From: Adiantum capillus-veneris
Taxonomy: Eukaryota > Streptophyta > Polypodiopsida > Polypodiales > Pteridaceae
Length of the DNA stretch: 64,000 nucleotides
NCBI GenBank assembly: GCA_014529385.2
Contig: CM043958.1
Span: forward strand, 156,587,293 to 156,651,292
Direction: 5' to 3'
Shown here: piece by piece, positions 1-11,240 of the stretch
Position numbering within the stretch: position 1 is the first letter of the stretch
Layout of the letters: every line of letters begins with the position of its first letter
Position numbers and translations under genes: made by a program
The notes under the pieces: generated by a model
The model's database searches: none
The model's input: the letters and a program-made list of their open reading frames with translations, nothing else
Told to the model about the DNA's origin: nothing

Positions 1-171
1 TACGAACCGACCACCAAAGTCTCAATTATTTCATGACACAAACCAATCTTTTCGACAAACAAATGAGGTGGGAAAATTTTCTTTCACAATTTAATTTCCA
101 TATTGCTCACATTGCTAGTAAACACAATCAAGGTGGCTGATGCACTTTCACGATGACCAAAAGTTAATGCG
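1..171 (+). pseudogene. RNase H C-terminus of chromovirus pol
   Basis: Reading from base 8 gives TDHQSLNYFMTQ and then QMRWENFLSQFNFHIAHIA, the usual end of gypsy RNase H where the TDHQSL aspartate is catalytic. A frameshift near 135 moves the frame into VADALSR, the conserved junction between RNase H and integrase. A stop then follows before the integrase reading frame at 172. The piece is non-functional as it stands. Confidence 0.75.
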
Positions 172-838
172 GTGTCTATAGCTACTCACAATAATCTATC
201 TTCTATGATAGATGAGTATGCTACTGACCTTAACTTTAGAGACATAATGTTAGCCCTTGATTTGGGGAAGAAAGAGGAACCATTCACCTTGCAGGATGGT
301 TATCTTCTCCACGGCAATAGGCTATGTGTTACCCATTCCCTTCGTGAGAAGGTTATGTACGAATCCCATGCTCCTCCCTATGTGGGGCATAGAGGTATTC
401 AACCTACTCTTCGAGGAGTAGAGACGTATTTCTATTGGCCTACCATGAAAGTGGACGTACGAGAGTATGTTTCAAAATGTGTAGTATGCCAAAAGACCAA
501 GTATGATAGAGGGAAGCAACCTGGATTACTCCAGCCATTGCCTATCCCAAATTCACCATGGGAGAGTATATCCATGGATTTTGTCTTTGGATTACCCAAG
601 TCTATCCATGGGATTAAGAGAATATGAACAATAGTCGACAGGTTTAGCAAGCAAGCACACTTTATTCCTGTCAAAAATACTATTAAGGCACACCAAATGG
701 AAACTCTCTTCATATCTCAAATATTCAAACACCCTGGACTACCCACATCCATTGTGTCAGATAGATAGAGATCCTAGAATGACCAGTAATTTCTAGAAAT
801 GTCTCTTTGAAAATCTAGGAACAAGACTGAATTTCTGT
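172..838 (+). pseudogene. Integrase zinc finger and first half of catalytic core
   Basis: The open stretch 172-627 (151 aa) carries the HHCC zinc-binding domain: histidines in SHAPPYVGHRGIQ and cysteines in KCVVCQKTKYDRG. The core begins at SMDFVFGLP, with the first catalytic Asp. A TGA at 625-627 interrupts it where relatives usually have Trp (IWVIVDR). Translation resumes as TIVDRFSKQAHFIPVKN and reaches the second Asp in PTSIVSD. Near 753-765 a short duplication of GATA shifts the frame. The reading frame then continues as DRDPRMTSNF into the next segment. Confidence 0.75.
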
Positions 839-1660
839 TTGGCCTATCACCCACAAACGGATGGCCAAAGTGAGATAGTCAATTATACGATACTCAATCT
901 ACTAAAGACTTATGTTACCATAGTAAATCAACACTCACAATGGAAAAAGTACTTACCTCTTGTAGAGTATGCCTACAATAACACTGTACATACTTCTATG
1001 GGAAAAGCACCTTTTGAGATCATTGAGGGAAGACCAAAATGTCCCTTGCTACTCAAAGTACATGGGAAGATCTTCGCTACCGATGAGTATAGCCGTGACC
1101 TACAAGAATCTTTTCAAAAGATTAAAGAGGCTATATCCATCTCTCAACAAAGGAAAAAAGTTGTTGCTGATAAGCACAAAAGGGCCTTAACATTCAAAGA
1201 AAATGATTGGGTCTTACTTAATTTTCCTAAGGCTCGATTAAGGCAAACGACGAGCAAAAATCCTACGGGCCATCAAAACTATTATGCTAAGCTAGCAAAA
1301 AGATACTATGGTCCTTTCCAAATCTTGAAACCCATCAATGAGACGCCTTACCAACTCATGTTTCCCAACCATTGGCTCATACATAATTCCTTTCATGTGA
1401 GCCTACTTAAGCACTACAAAGGAGATCCACCAAGTGAACCGATTATCAAAGACCCTCCCGAATTTGAAGAACAAGAGGAGGTGCTACAAGCCGAAGCTAT
1501 CCTTCGGCATGAAGACAAGGTACTACAACATGGTAAGATTATCCGACGGTATCTTATTAAACTCAAAAATTATCCTTTTGAAGATGCTAGATGGATGCAA
1601 GGAATACAACTTAAGGATAGTATGAACCTTGTCAAAGCTTACAATGCTACATTAGAGTAA
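839..1660 (+). pseudogene. Integrase C-terminal half plus chromodomain-like tail
   Basis: A 273-codon open frame continues the integrase. AYHPQTDGQSEIVN has the third catalytic acidic residue (Glu). It is followed by EYAYNNTVHTSMGKAPFEI and a GPFQILKPI/SFHVSLLK C-terminal domain, both typical of chromoviruses. Residues from about 215 on (ILRHEDKVLQHGKIIRRYL, then a KLKNYPFEDARW motif) align with the chromodomain end of these polyproteins. The annotated ATG is only the first Met in the frame. True coding starts upstream across the frameshift, so this is the 3' part of a broken pol gene. Confidence 0.8.
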
Positions 1661-2007
1661 GAAAATGTACAAATTTATTTTAAATGACCCATGTTTTTGT
1701 CTTAGAAGACTAATTATCTTTTTAATTGTGCACAAATCTAAATAGTATGCATGTTTAGAATCATGTTTGTGATGAGATGTCTCTCAAACACCAAGTAGAA
1801 TTTGTCACTCTACTTTGAGAGAATGAAATGGACTAAAGAGCAGACATGCTTGCGGCAGCTATGTCTCCCAAGCACCAAATAGATTAGTCATCCATCTTGG
1901 AAATATGTCATAGCGTAAAAAGAGATCCTCTACCCGCCAATAAGTAAGATTGACTAATGACCAAGGCTTTATCTCTTCTACCTCATAGTCAAGGACGACT
2001 ATGATTT

Positions 2008-2021
2008 CAAGAAAGGGGTAA
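2008..2021 (+). other. Polypurine tract (plus-strand priming site)
   Basis: CAAGAAAGGGGTAA lies directly before TGTCATAAAATC, the expected placement of a gypsy polypurine tract before the 3' LTR. Confidence 0.6.
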
Positions 2022-3551
2022 TGTCATAAAATCTAATAGCTAACCAACCCAAATGATTTTCTCATATTAAATTGATCATACAATGTGGGAGAATAAACGG
2101 GAACAAGGGTTAAGATATAGACATGTGCTTATAGATCTATCTCAACACGGGACCAATGGTAAAGGGGCCCAAATGAGAGATGGTCTATCAAAGAGCAAGG
2201 CTAACCAATGGATCATAAGACCTTAGGGTTGGCTTCATTGAAGACCTCCAATGGTTAGTGTAAAATTCCTTTGACCTTAGGTAAGCCAGGGTTGAGGTTG
2301 ACGTGGGAACCCGGCCCAAGCTTGAGGTGCTTGAGGTGGAACCCAGCCTAAGCTTAAGGTGATTGAGGTGCCTGATGGCTGAGATGCTTGAGGTGCTTGA
2401 TATGCTTGAGATGATAGGATTGTACTTGAGATGAGAACCCAGCCCAAGCTTGAAGTGCTTAAGGGCCACGCTTGTGGTGGGAACTGGGCCTAATCTTGAG
2501 GGGCTTGAGGTGTCAAAAATTCAAAGATCCAATCCCTACCTAGTACAAAGAAAGCAAAGGGGACACTTGTTAAGTTCCACCTCATGTTGCCCTCATGGTG
2601 TGCCTGAAACCTAATGGTTGGCCACCCAAGGGGTCTAATGATAATTTAGGAGATTTAATTAATTTTTTTGCATTTATCAAGTTCTCTCTCTCAAAGGGGA
2701 AAGGGGGACACTTGTCCCAAGGCTACCCTTGTTGCTTGTAATGCCTCCTGCTTGTGATTGGCTAGGCCTGGAGGGGTCCAATGAGCTTCAAGCATGAGCT
2801 ACAAGGGGGGGGTTGACCAAAGCAAGCTAAGGGGTTGCTTGAGGGGTATACTCTCCCACACACACTCACACACACTCTCATTATGCAATGTGCAAAGTTC
2901 AAGAGCTCCCTCTCCTTCTCCAAGCAAGTAGAGGTTGAGAGCCTACACCAACATTCTTGGCTATGGAGTGCAAATACAACCAAGATCCATGCTTCAATGC
3001 TTAAGCTTGCCATCTTCTCCATATTCATTACTATTCTATTATGTATGCTAGCAAGAAGAGTGATGATAAGTGAGGAACTAATTATTTCTCCTATGAAATG
3101 TTTCTTCTTCCTCTTCCCTACCCTCATTCCCTGCTAGCTCTCTCCACCTTCGAAGGTGTTTGAGATCTTGGGACTGAGGCTTGGGATAGTTAAAGTTTTC
3201 CACAAAGTTTATGTTATGTTTGTGATACATGAATCTTTCCATCTTCATTGCATCACCTAGGTCACAAGGAACACAAAGATTGTATTGTAACAAGTTTCTC
3301 TTAATGGGAGAAATCATAATACAAATTCCTATTGGAGGGGGGACCGGTTCCACATAAATCCGGTCCTCAATTGTTGTCGTGTTCTCCAAATTCTCTCTCT
3401 TGCAAAAGTATTGTTCATGCCAAGTTAACTAATTTCTATTCCTATGTTGTTATCCTCAATTATGTTCACCCGTTATGCTCACAAAGTTATTTCTCAAAAG
3501 TACTCTCATTAATTTCTGCTACTCTCAAGTTAATAGGCCAATTCCATTACA
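2022..3551 (+). repeat. 3' LTR of the chromovirus (approximate end)
   Basis: The start is set by TGTCATAA immediately after the polypurine tract. The end is placed at ...CCATTACA, the last TG...CA-compatible position before homology to another element begins near 3583. The 5' LTR is outside the window, so the border cannot be confirmed by pairing. The region has no coding potential I recognise. Confidence 0.5.
2240..2515 (+). repeat. Degenerate minisatellite inside the LTR
   Basis: Motifs of the type GAGGTGCTTGAGGTG and AACCCAGCCCAAGCTTGA recur about every 25-50 bp, in imperfect and partly rearranged copies. This produces long repeat-like reading frames with no other protein signature. Confidence 0.6.
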
Positions 3552-3589
3552 CAAACGAAGAAAGAAAGATTATCTAAGATATCATCAGG

Positions 3590-3720
3590 AGGTTCACTCT
3601 TGGTTGAAAAAGCTATAGAGGTTCTATTACAAGCTTATAAGGCTAGACCAAAAAACAATCAAACAGTGGAATAGAGATGGTTGACATATTTGCATCCTAA
3701 AAAAAGCCAAGATTATAAAT
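3590..3720 (+). pseudogene. Gag-protease linker of element A
   Basis: Translation gives LLVEKAIEVLLQAYKARPKN followed by NQTVE and a stop. This matches the B segment at 36176, which reads LVEKVNETLDALLKAYDVRL and then KNNQTQEHRWMTYPYEE. The frame breaks soon after. The region 3721-4320 holds only traces of the same linker with many stops. Confidence 0.6.
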
Positions 3721-4319
3721 GTGAAAATGGCTCATAGAGACATCTCATGCTCTAATGGAGCCATAAAAACCAAAAATCCCTAGATATAAAGTTTAATCCA
3801 CAAAAGGTATAGAAAAATTCAGCACAAAGTAGACAAAATGAAGGATCATATGAAGTCTGAGACTAAAATTCCATCATTGGACACTATGGTAGTGGCTGAT
3901 ACCATTGACAACTTAAGGCACAAGTGATTATACTCATTCTTGAAGTGGAAGAGCCATGGCCACAAGATTATGGGAAATGATCATGAATGAGAAGGATGGA
4001 AGTGCAATTTTCAAGTCTACACCTATCACTGGAATCAACATGGATCATGAGTTCTACGAAGGAGATATAAAATCTCTATATGGTAATTCAAGGTCACAGT
4101 ATTTGAAGATAGAAAACCACACTCTCTATGGACTCTAACATCATATATGAGAGAACATGAAGCCAAATCTAAGGTTAGAGTGATACCAACTCAACGGAAA
4201 GCCACACCAAAAATGATAGATACTAAAAGCTTGCATGAAGTGATATCAACTCCTATATAATGTACCATCACTCTCTCAAAGTTGTTGAAAAGTAGATCAC
4301 ATCTATGGGGAGAAGTAGG

Positions 4320-5130
4320 CAAAAATCTAGAGAAGGTGGGACTGAAAACTTGTCTTCAAGATATTCCTTTAGATGATCAAATTACAATAGGGACACAAAA
4401 TTAACCAAAGGTTCTTGTAAATAAGGTGGGTGATTACTATGAAGGAGGAGAAGGGAATACCACCTTACTAGTGGAGCAAAAACGAGTGAGAAGAATGGGC
4501 ATACTTGATACTGGAGCTAGAGTAGGCATAGCCACAAAATAAATTCAAAAAAAAGGGAAAAACCATCTCTTAGAAATACCAAAATGAAAGTGCAACTCAT
4601 AGATGGTTAAGTTGAGAGATCGATGGGTATGTTGGAACATATTATAGTAATGTCTTGTGGCATAGAGTATGAACATACCTTTGCAATAGTGGATTTTAAT
4701 AAGAGCAACAATTTTGATGTCATTTTCAGGAGACCATCTATGCATCAACTTAAAATGGTACAAGATTGAGGCTATGACCATATCTACATGAGACATAAAG
4801 AGACAACCATTGGGGTGAAAATAAAAGACCATAGCTACAAAGATGTTAATCAAACTCTTATAGATGAATTTGACTCAACAACAATCAATGAGAAAGAAAT
4901 ACAGACCAAATCATATCTTTGGATGTTTGAAGCTTTCAACAATGAGAGTTTGCTAAAGGGAAGATTTTGACCTATAGATACCAATAGAGGACAATGATTA
5001 CAACCCATAACCATTTTTTAAGGATTAATTTGATTTATTTGGATGGGACCAAATCTTGGCTACCCTATGTGTGTGTGTAAATGACACAATGCCTACAAAG
5101 TGTTGTGATGAGGATGGCTACCTATTTTAT
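4320..5130 (+). pseudogene. Retropepsin (aspartic protease) of element A, heavily decayed
   Basis: The segment NKVGDYYEGGEGNTTLLVE is followed by MGILDTGARVGIATK, where DTGA is the catalytic loop of a retroviral-type aspartic protease. Later frames give GIEYEHTF-like and TFAIVDFNKSNNFDVIF-like pieces. At 4788-4970 HSYKDVNQTLIDEFDSTTI matches the post-protease segment of B. Several stops and frameshifts remove any function. Confidence 0.7.
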
Positions 5131-5519
5131 GATAAAGGTGTTAAAGGAAGCCAATTAAAAATGTGAGTATGAAAGCAGAAAAGGTGAGACAAACAACTAT
5201 GGCACGAGACAAAAGCACAAGCAAAGGGAAGAAAAGGAACCACAAGAATATTTCATCATTGGCATACTTGAAGAATCTATAGTAGTTGTTTCAACAAAGT
5301 CAACTCAAGAAAATTCTTAACTAAAAGCAGATGGAGAAGTTGTGTTTCCAAGTTCCACCTTAGATGTTCAACAAACTCAAGATCAAGAGAAGAAAAAAGA
5401 TAAGGCAAAAAATTGATTGTATCCTATAGTGAAAAAATTCAAGATATGTGGAGAAACATGATTCAAAATTACATGTTCATCTATGGTGGATCCCTATGCT
5501 ACAAATAATCTAATGTCTT

Positions 5520-5804
5520 ATGGCACTTAAAGATCTAGAAGAAACAATATACACAATGTATAAAATGACGATTCCTAGCTTTGGTGTGGCAAAAGTCATA
5601 CTCAAGTTGAGTACTGGGGAATTCAAGGATATTTTCTACATAATCAAATCACATCACATAAAAGAGAGTGGTTGTGACAAACAGCTGTATGAACATCTTC
5701 CTTCAACAACAACGAAAACCTTCAACAAAAACAACAATGATAGTCCTAGAAGAATCTCAAATCCACATAAAAAAGGAACAACCAACCATAGAAAAACAAG
5801 GTAA
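5520..5804 (+). pseudogene. Open stretch of element A after the protease, unrecognised
   Basis: This 94-codon frame contains MTIPSFGVAKVILKLSTGEF and a basic Asn/Lys-rich end. It ends 16 bp before the Copia insertion at 5821. It lies between protease and the W-x-P-K region, and I find no clear counterpart in B. The STGEF stretch could suggest a second protease-like fold, but no DTG/DSG motif is visible. It is probably a relic. Confidence 0.35.
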
Positions 5805-5820
5805 AGCTAAAGCAAACACT

Positions 5821-6126
5821 TGTTAAAATCCATGGATCAAGAGAGCTAGGATGGATGGTGTCTAGACATAATGCATAGGTGAGAGTGGATGTGCGTACGT
5901 GTAATGTGAGTCAATCATAATAGGTTCCAAGATAGATTAACTTGGACTCATAAACACGAACTTGAGTTAAGTGCAAGTTATCACAAGCTAATAGATGGAG
6001 CATTGCAGTCAAGAGCATAAACTTGGACGATTTGCATTGAACTAAAAGGCCCTTTTTATATTTGTCCATACACCATTACATTGCATGTGGGATAAATGCC
6101 TATCTACTTGACACAAAACTTCAACA
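5821..6126 (-). repeat. 3' LTR (minus orientation) of the nested Copia element
   Basis: 306 bp. Compared with its partner it retains about 35 bp (near 6078-6115, containing CATGTGGGATAAATGCC) that are missing from the copy at 8163-8431. The rest aligns with scattered substitutions. Confidence 0.8.
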
Positions 6127-6329
6127 CCCCTCTCAAAGATACAATCTTTGCATTTCCATGTCCCATATACCTACATCCCTAGTAGCATAGCCTGACCATG
6201 GTGCCCAAGACTCCTTTAGCCCAACAATGGCTTGACAAATACACAAAACATAATTGGGCTAATCTAGAATAAACAAATGTTACTTTCTTCTTCTTCTTGT
6301 ACAACTACTAGATTTTCTTATTACTCCCA

Positions 6330-6459
6330 ACAATTCCATGCAAAGTGTCCACTTTTGCCACATCGATGAAAAATGATGTGACCCCATCCTCTGCCTTCTC
6401 CTTATCCTCATCCACGTAATGTGTTGTTCTGGCCTCCTTTGTGGCCTCCTATATTGAAC

Positions 6460-6548
<89 letters not shown>

Positions 6549-7130
6549 GTTGATGCTTCTTCTGGCTCTAGTCAGTGCTTTGAATTAAACCATAGGAGTT
6601 CTACTTCAACTTTTTCCAGTTTCTTGTCTAGATTTTGTAATGTGTGTACCAAGGTGTCAAGTGGTGTCTTGTCCACACTGTTGAGAAACACTGTAATTGC
6701 TTTGTCATCAGGTATGTTCTATTGGACTCCTTGTAGCTGTTGCTTGAGTGCTTTGAATTTGTTGAGATGAGCTACAAGAGAATCATCATCTCTTTTTTGC
6801 AATTTGGATAATTGCATGAGCAAGTTGGTCTTTGAACTCTTAGATGTTGTACCAAATTCTTTGTTTAGAACATTCCAAGCTTCTTTAGCATCCTTGATGT
6901 AGGAAATATATGAAATGACAACATTTCCAAGTGACTGTACAATAAGTCCCAATGCTGTTTTATTTGCACCCATATTGACTACTGCAAATGCATCCTCATG
7001 TGGTTGTATCAAGTGCCAAATCCCATTACGCATCAATAGATACATTGTTTTGATTTGCCAAGTGATGAATTCTCACCATTAAAGGTGGTGATGATGGTGA
7101 CTTTTTGTCCATGAGGTGGTCTTACTTGGC
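6330..7130 (-). pseudogene. Copia-type gag (UBN2-like) with decayed zinc knuckle
   Basis: On the minus strand 7045-6719 encodes 108 aa including KDAKEAWNVLNKEFGTTSKS, LMQLSKLQKRDDDSLVAHLN and KFKALKQQL. These are hallmarks of the Copia gag (UBN2) domain. Upstream, GENSSLGKSK is a start-like region. After the (CT)n insertion, minus-strand 6380-6330 reads FHRCGKSGHFAWNC. This is a CCHC knuckle whose first Cys has become Phe (TGT to TTT). No protease, integrase or RT follows. Confidence 0.75.
6464..6547. repeat. (CT)42 microsatellite
   Basis: An uninterrupted 84-bp CT run inside the Copia gag relic, between the gag core and the zinc knuckle. It encodes a spurious Ser-Leu repeat on the plus strand. 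Confidence 0.95.
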
Positions 7131-8162
7131 AACTCGCACAAGCAGGTCTAACCTCTACAGTGAGCGTGTTCGTGCATCAAAATGGCTAGAGAACTTCAAA
7201 GGAGGCTCCCTTATTCCTTCCACTTTTTAAAAAAAAATTCTTTTTCTCTTTAAAAATAAAAATGAAACTACAATTATATGTGAGTAATGTAAAAAAAATT
7301 GTGCTCTTCACAAGAGAGTCTACAACCTCTCTCATTCTCGAGCACTACAGAGACACCTCAAACTCCAAAAACCAGGATGTGCAAAAACAACCCTTCAATG
7401 GATATATTAGTTTTAACTAGTGGAGCTTGAGGCAAGCTACTGAGGATATGAAAACCAGGGTAGTTCGTCTGGCATATGGCTACCTTAATGGCTTGCAATA
7501 ATTGATAAGGTATCACTTTTTGCAGATGTGGCCCGAACTTTAGCCAAGCAAAAGGGAAATACGCCAGACAAAATGGATCTCAGCTCGCAAGTCGGTGTTT
7601 CTTTTTGCTGCACCAATAATAACCACATGGAGGGGTTTGCTTGCCCGCATGGTGAGTTGGAATGAGGTGCAACCTGCATGATACTTGCTATGAAGGCCAC
7701 CTTCAAACTTAGTGTAGGGTTGCAAACTCAGTGTTGGGTTGCGGGCTTAGTGTGGGGCTGCAATCTTGGTTCCTGATCAACAACAACACCATGGCATCAA
7801 TCTTCCCTTTTTATTATTTATTTGTTGACAATACTCCTTCACTTTTTGCTCTCCCCCCCCAAAAAAAAGAATGTTAAATCTTCATAAGTAGCACTCTCTA
7901 TAAACTAAATGTCTCGCTTATTAAGTAGCTTGTTGTAAGTAGCTTGCCAATCTCCAAATGGCTTGATGTTGGGCTCATTTGAAAGCTTGTGCTCAGTACT
8001 TTACCCACACACTCCCAATAATAGATAAGATGTCTTACTCAAGGACATATGAAGTGATTTGTAAGGGAAAGGAGAGGATAAGACACATATAATTTTGGAA
8101 GGCCAAGGAGAGGATAAGAGATACATAATAAGGACTATACTCAAGCTATGGATGTGATACCA

Positions 8163-8431
8163 TGTTAAAATCCATGGATCAAGAGAGCTAGGGTGGATCT
8201 TGTCTAGACATGATACATAGGTGAGAGTGGATGTGTGTACAGGTAATGTGACGCATGCAAATTAGGTTCCAAGATAGATTAACTTGGACTCATAACACGA
8301 CCTTGAGCTAAGTGCAAGTGATCACAAGTTCATAGATGGAGCATTTCACTCAAGAGCATAAACTTGGATGATTTGCATTGAGCTAAAAGGCCCTTTTTAT
8401 ACTTGTCCATACACCACACAAAACTTCAACA
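8163..8431 (-). repeat. 5' LTR (minus orientation) of the nested Copia element
   Basis: 269 bp direct repeat of 5821-6126. The primer-binding site lies immediately inside it, at 8150-8162 on the minus strand. Confidence 0.8.
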
Positions 8432-8436
8432 ACACT

Positions 8437-9100
8437 GAAGCAGATCAACCTCGCAAGTCAACTTTACCTTCAATGAGTCTTCATCAAACTTCCTACATAG
8501 CCTCTACATCAAAAGTAAAACCAATGACAATGCAATAAAAACGTAAGAAAAAAGTTTATCAACCAAAATTTCCATCACAACAAAGCCTCCAAAAAATGAC
8601 AAAAACAATCAACCAAGTGTCGGTATCCAAAGTACCCATCAAAGTCAAAGATCCAGTTTGGATACACCAATCACAAGCTCAACCTAAACAACCAAAGGTA
8701 ATAAGGTGGGTAGCATCAAATGAGTCAATCACTGCTCAAGACTACTTTCAAGGAAGCACTAATGTTTGGGTCAAAAAGCCTAAGGTAATAGCTTGGACCT
8801 ACTCACCTCAAGAAAAAAGTTCTACAAAGAGAAAATCAAGCTATCAACAAAAGACAAATCCTCAATCAAGAGAAAGAACAACCACAAAATGCAAAGAGAA
8901 AACATTCAAAGAGACAATCAATGCAACAAATATGGGTACCAAAGTTAGAATTCTACCAAGCTATCAAACAAAGACATGTGAAGCAGAAGATGATTCCAGT
9001 CAGGCTATCAAAGTACAAGGATTTAATAAAGGAAAATTTCAAATATGGTTACCAAAAGTAGTAGCTCAACTTGGAACAACTAAAGTTTCCACCCAATAAA
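8437..9100 (+). pseudogene. W-x-P-K repeat region of element A
   Basis: The longest open part (8596-9099, 167 aa) is Lys/Gln/Ser/Thr-rich. It has regularly spaced Trp motifs: VWIHQS, IRWVAS, VWVKKP, IAWTYS and QIWLPK (Trp 22, 38, 58, 67, 151). At 8929-8945 another frame reads IWVPKV, so at least one indel has occurred inside. It matches in type and position the larger ORF of element B at 37669-38913. No known enzymatic domain is seen. Confidence 0.6.
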
Positions 9101-9589
9101 TCACAACCAAGAGTCAACAAAAGCCAACGACAATCGAGGGTGATACAACCTTTAGATGGATACCTCGTCTTTTACTACAAAAGCAAGGCTTTTACAATAG
9201 TAATAATCAGTAATAAGACCAGTGTCCATAAGGGCATAGAGAAAAAGGAAAAATGTAAAAAATGGTCACACAGAGAACATAAATGAGGTGGGTTCCAAAA
9301 TTTCTATTGGAAACTCAAACACAAGGCACCCACAAACAAAAATAACCACTTCTCATGGACGATAAAGCAAAGGCTCCATCAGTCCCTACTACAATCGTAG
9401 GGCTTGTTTCACAAAAAAGTGGTATCAACATATGACAAACAAATCAAGAGGAGAAGATGTATGCTAATTTCCTAAACATAATGGTGGCATGAAAATATCA
9501 AGAACCTATGGAATTGGGTTTCTAGCCTTGAATAGGTACATCCAAGTTGCAATTAATATTACATGGCATAAGATCTAGATCCGAGCAGC

Positions 9590-10240
9590 TAATCCACTTA
9601 ATAAGTGAGGCAATAGTCCCAAAGCTTCTAGTAATATTCTCTATGGTCTAAGGGTCTTAGCTATTCTAGGTACTGCACAAGTTGTGATGTGTTGTTCATG
9701 TTGGTATATGTGAGCATAAGAGTCAAAGGCAATTTATTTTAAGTCTGGTGAAGTGAAGGAGGAAGTCCAAAAGATACTCACACATTGAGCACAATGAGAT
9801 ATGAATGGAGAAGCTTCTACAATCAAAAAACCTTCTTGGAAACATGGAAGATATTTTGACATTCTTTGATGTCACATGTGCTACATTTTTTTTTGGAAGC
9901 ATCCATCAACTCCATCTTTCACATTGCATGCTTTTGTTTGCTAAATTTTGCATATGCATATAGAGTGTCCCATAATTGACACTTGCATTAGAAACTCTTC
10001 CTTTATTTCTCCCAAGCACTCAATTGCATGAGCAGGTACTTAAAGTCCAACTGCTCAACTATAATAAGTGTGTATAACAAAGGCACTTTTTCCCCACGGG
10101 TTTTTTCCTTTGGTCATCCAGGTTTTAGAGCCTAATTTGGGAAATGCTCATCACTACCCTCTTGTATATATTCCTTCTACATTGTGTACTCGCAATAAGA
10201 AAATGTCTACCCCATATCATTCATCAAAGAATCAGAGAAA
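9590..10240 (+). other. Conserved 3' noncoding region shared by elements A and B
   Basis: Long matches to 39650-40262 include CCCAAAGCTTC, GTAATATTCTCT, CTTAGCTATTCTAGGTACTG, AAGTCTGGTGAAGTGAAGGA and GGTCATCCAGGTTTTAGA. The conservation covers about 600 bp without an open frame in either copy. Confidence 0.6.
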
Positions 10241-10781
10241 CAACCATAGGTCTACACATGCTTATCAAGAGTGACTCTTATCTTCAAGGACAAAAACAAA
10301 GCTCCTTCAAAGAGTCAAAGAATGGCATACCAAAACAATCGACAAGCAACGACAAATTCAGCAATAGAACTATTAATAACAAGCATAAGGAGCTCACACC
10401 ATGCTTCCAAGTTGGTGAAATATTGCAGAGGACTCGCATTGTAGTTGAACCCAAGGGCAAGAGATTCATCATAAAGGTGAACTATCCGAAGAGGCTATGT
10501 TTTTGAAAAGGTAAACAACACCAATAGCCATCTTCACTACCAAAAGTTGCAACAAAAAGGAGACTGCACAAAAAATGCAACATTGCCTTAACAACACAAG
10601 GCAAACTCACGTTTCAACCTAAACATAGTAGATATAGAGCACACAAAGGAGGGGGGAGCTTCATCAACTATAAAGCAATTTCAAAGATAAAGACCAACCT
10701 CAAATAAAAACCTAAAGACAATCCTAGCGACCAGATTGTACATGGTCGTGTCAAGGGATGACACGATCTAGGACTGGGGAG

Positions 10782-10950
10782 TGTTTGACCATTTAATTAT
10801 ACGGGTGCCCACTTTGTCGGACATCATTATTTTTATACATTTGTACTTTGTTAATTTTTTGAGCTAGCAAATTCATTTTGTGAGTTGTAATTGTTTCATG
10901 ATATTTGTAAGGCCCATGTGAACTAGCCATTAGATTACCTATATGTATAA
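10782..10950 (+). repeat. Probable start of element A 3' LTR
   Basis: TGTTTGACC begins right after GGACTGGGGAG, a polypurine-like tract placed like GGAAGGGGGGAG before TGTTGACC in element B. The LTR body differs from that of B and its end is not identified. Confidence 0.4.
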
Positions 10951-11240
10951 GGGTGCTACTAAGGAAGAGTACCATCTAGAGCCGTGAGTCTAGAAAGTGG
11001 TTCATATATGTTTCATGGTTTTTTCTAGTGAGTTGATTACAAAGTGTTTGATATCCATAAATCTATGTGCAGGTATATGTTAGTCAACCCAAACCATATG
11101 GGCAATTATGCATAAAGGAACTTTCTTTTCGGGTCAGGGTTGTTTGCATGAATCTCATATGGGTAAAGTGATGTGGTAAAGTGTTATTTTATATTATGGA
11201 GTTGATCTCAATGCATTGGTCTGAGTTCTAATACTTTCCT
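10951..11240 (+). repeat. Dispersed repeat R, copy 1
   Basis: Matches 46147-46446 in the same orientation. Shared blocks include AGAGTACCATCTAGAG, AGTGGTTCATATATGTTT, GCAATTATGCATAAAG and CTTTCTTTTCGGG, then GATGTGGTAAAGTGTTAT. It may be part of an LTR. No coding content is seen. Confidence 0.55.

Larger units (their letters stand above)
1..3551 (+). mobile_element. Ty3/gypsy chromovirus, 3' portion
   Basis: This is the 3' half of a decayed plus-strand chromovirus. In order it holds the end of RNase H, the integrase zinc finger and catalytic core, an integrase C-terminus with a chromodomain-like tail, about 360 bp of 3' untranslated sequence, a polypurine tract and one LTR. The 5' half lies outside the window. 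The right border is approximate. After about 3583 the sequence matches the gag linker of another element (A), so this element probably inserted into A or abuts a break in it. Confidence 0.8.
5821..8431 (-). mobile_element. Nested non-autonomous Copia element (gag only), complete with TSD ACACT
   Basis: Two direct repeats start TGTTAAAATCCATGG and end in CAACA at 5821-6126 and 8163-8431. They are flanked by ACACT at 5816-5820 and 8432-8436. On the minus strand, TGGTATCACATCC (8162 downward) follows the 5' LTR, a near match to the initiator-Met tRNA primer site. A purine tract TTTGAGAGGGG lies just before the 3' LTR (6127-6137). The 2.0-kb interior encodes only a Copia gag relic. It inserted into element A and is about 2,611 bp long. 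Confidence 0.85.
3583..10950 (+). mobile_element. Element A: decayed Tat/Athila-like gag-protease retroelement, 5' end missing
   Basis: The element is collinear with element B at 36170-40630. Near 3597-3720 is the linker LLVEKA...KNNQT, near 4330-5130 the retropepsin, and at 8437-9100 the Trp-x-Pro-Lys region. From 9590 to 10240 it has 3' noncoding sequence matching B at 39650-40262. A Copia derivative (5821-8431) splits it. The 5' LTR and gag capsid are absent, apparently removed or displaced at the chromovirus junction. A probable 3' LTR starts at 10782. No RT, RNase H or integrase is visible. Confidence 0.65.

Noticed and set aside
6441-6770. Open frame with a long Ser-Leu repeat
   Set aside because: It is only the translation of the (CT)42 microsatellite; the coding strand here is the minus strand (Copia gag).
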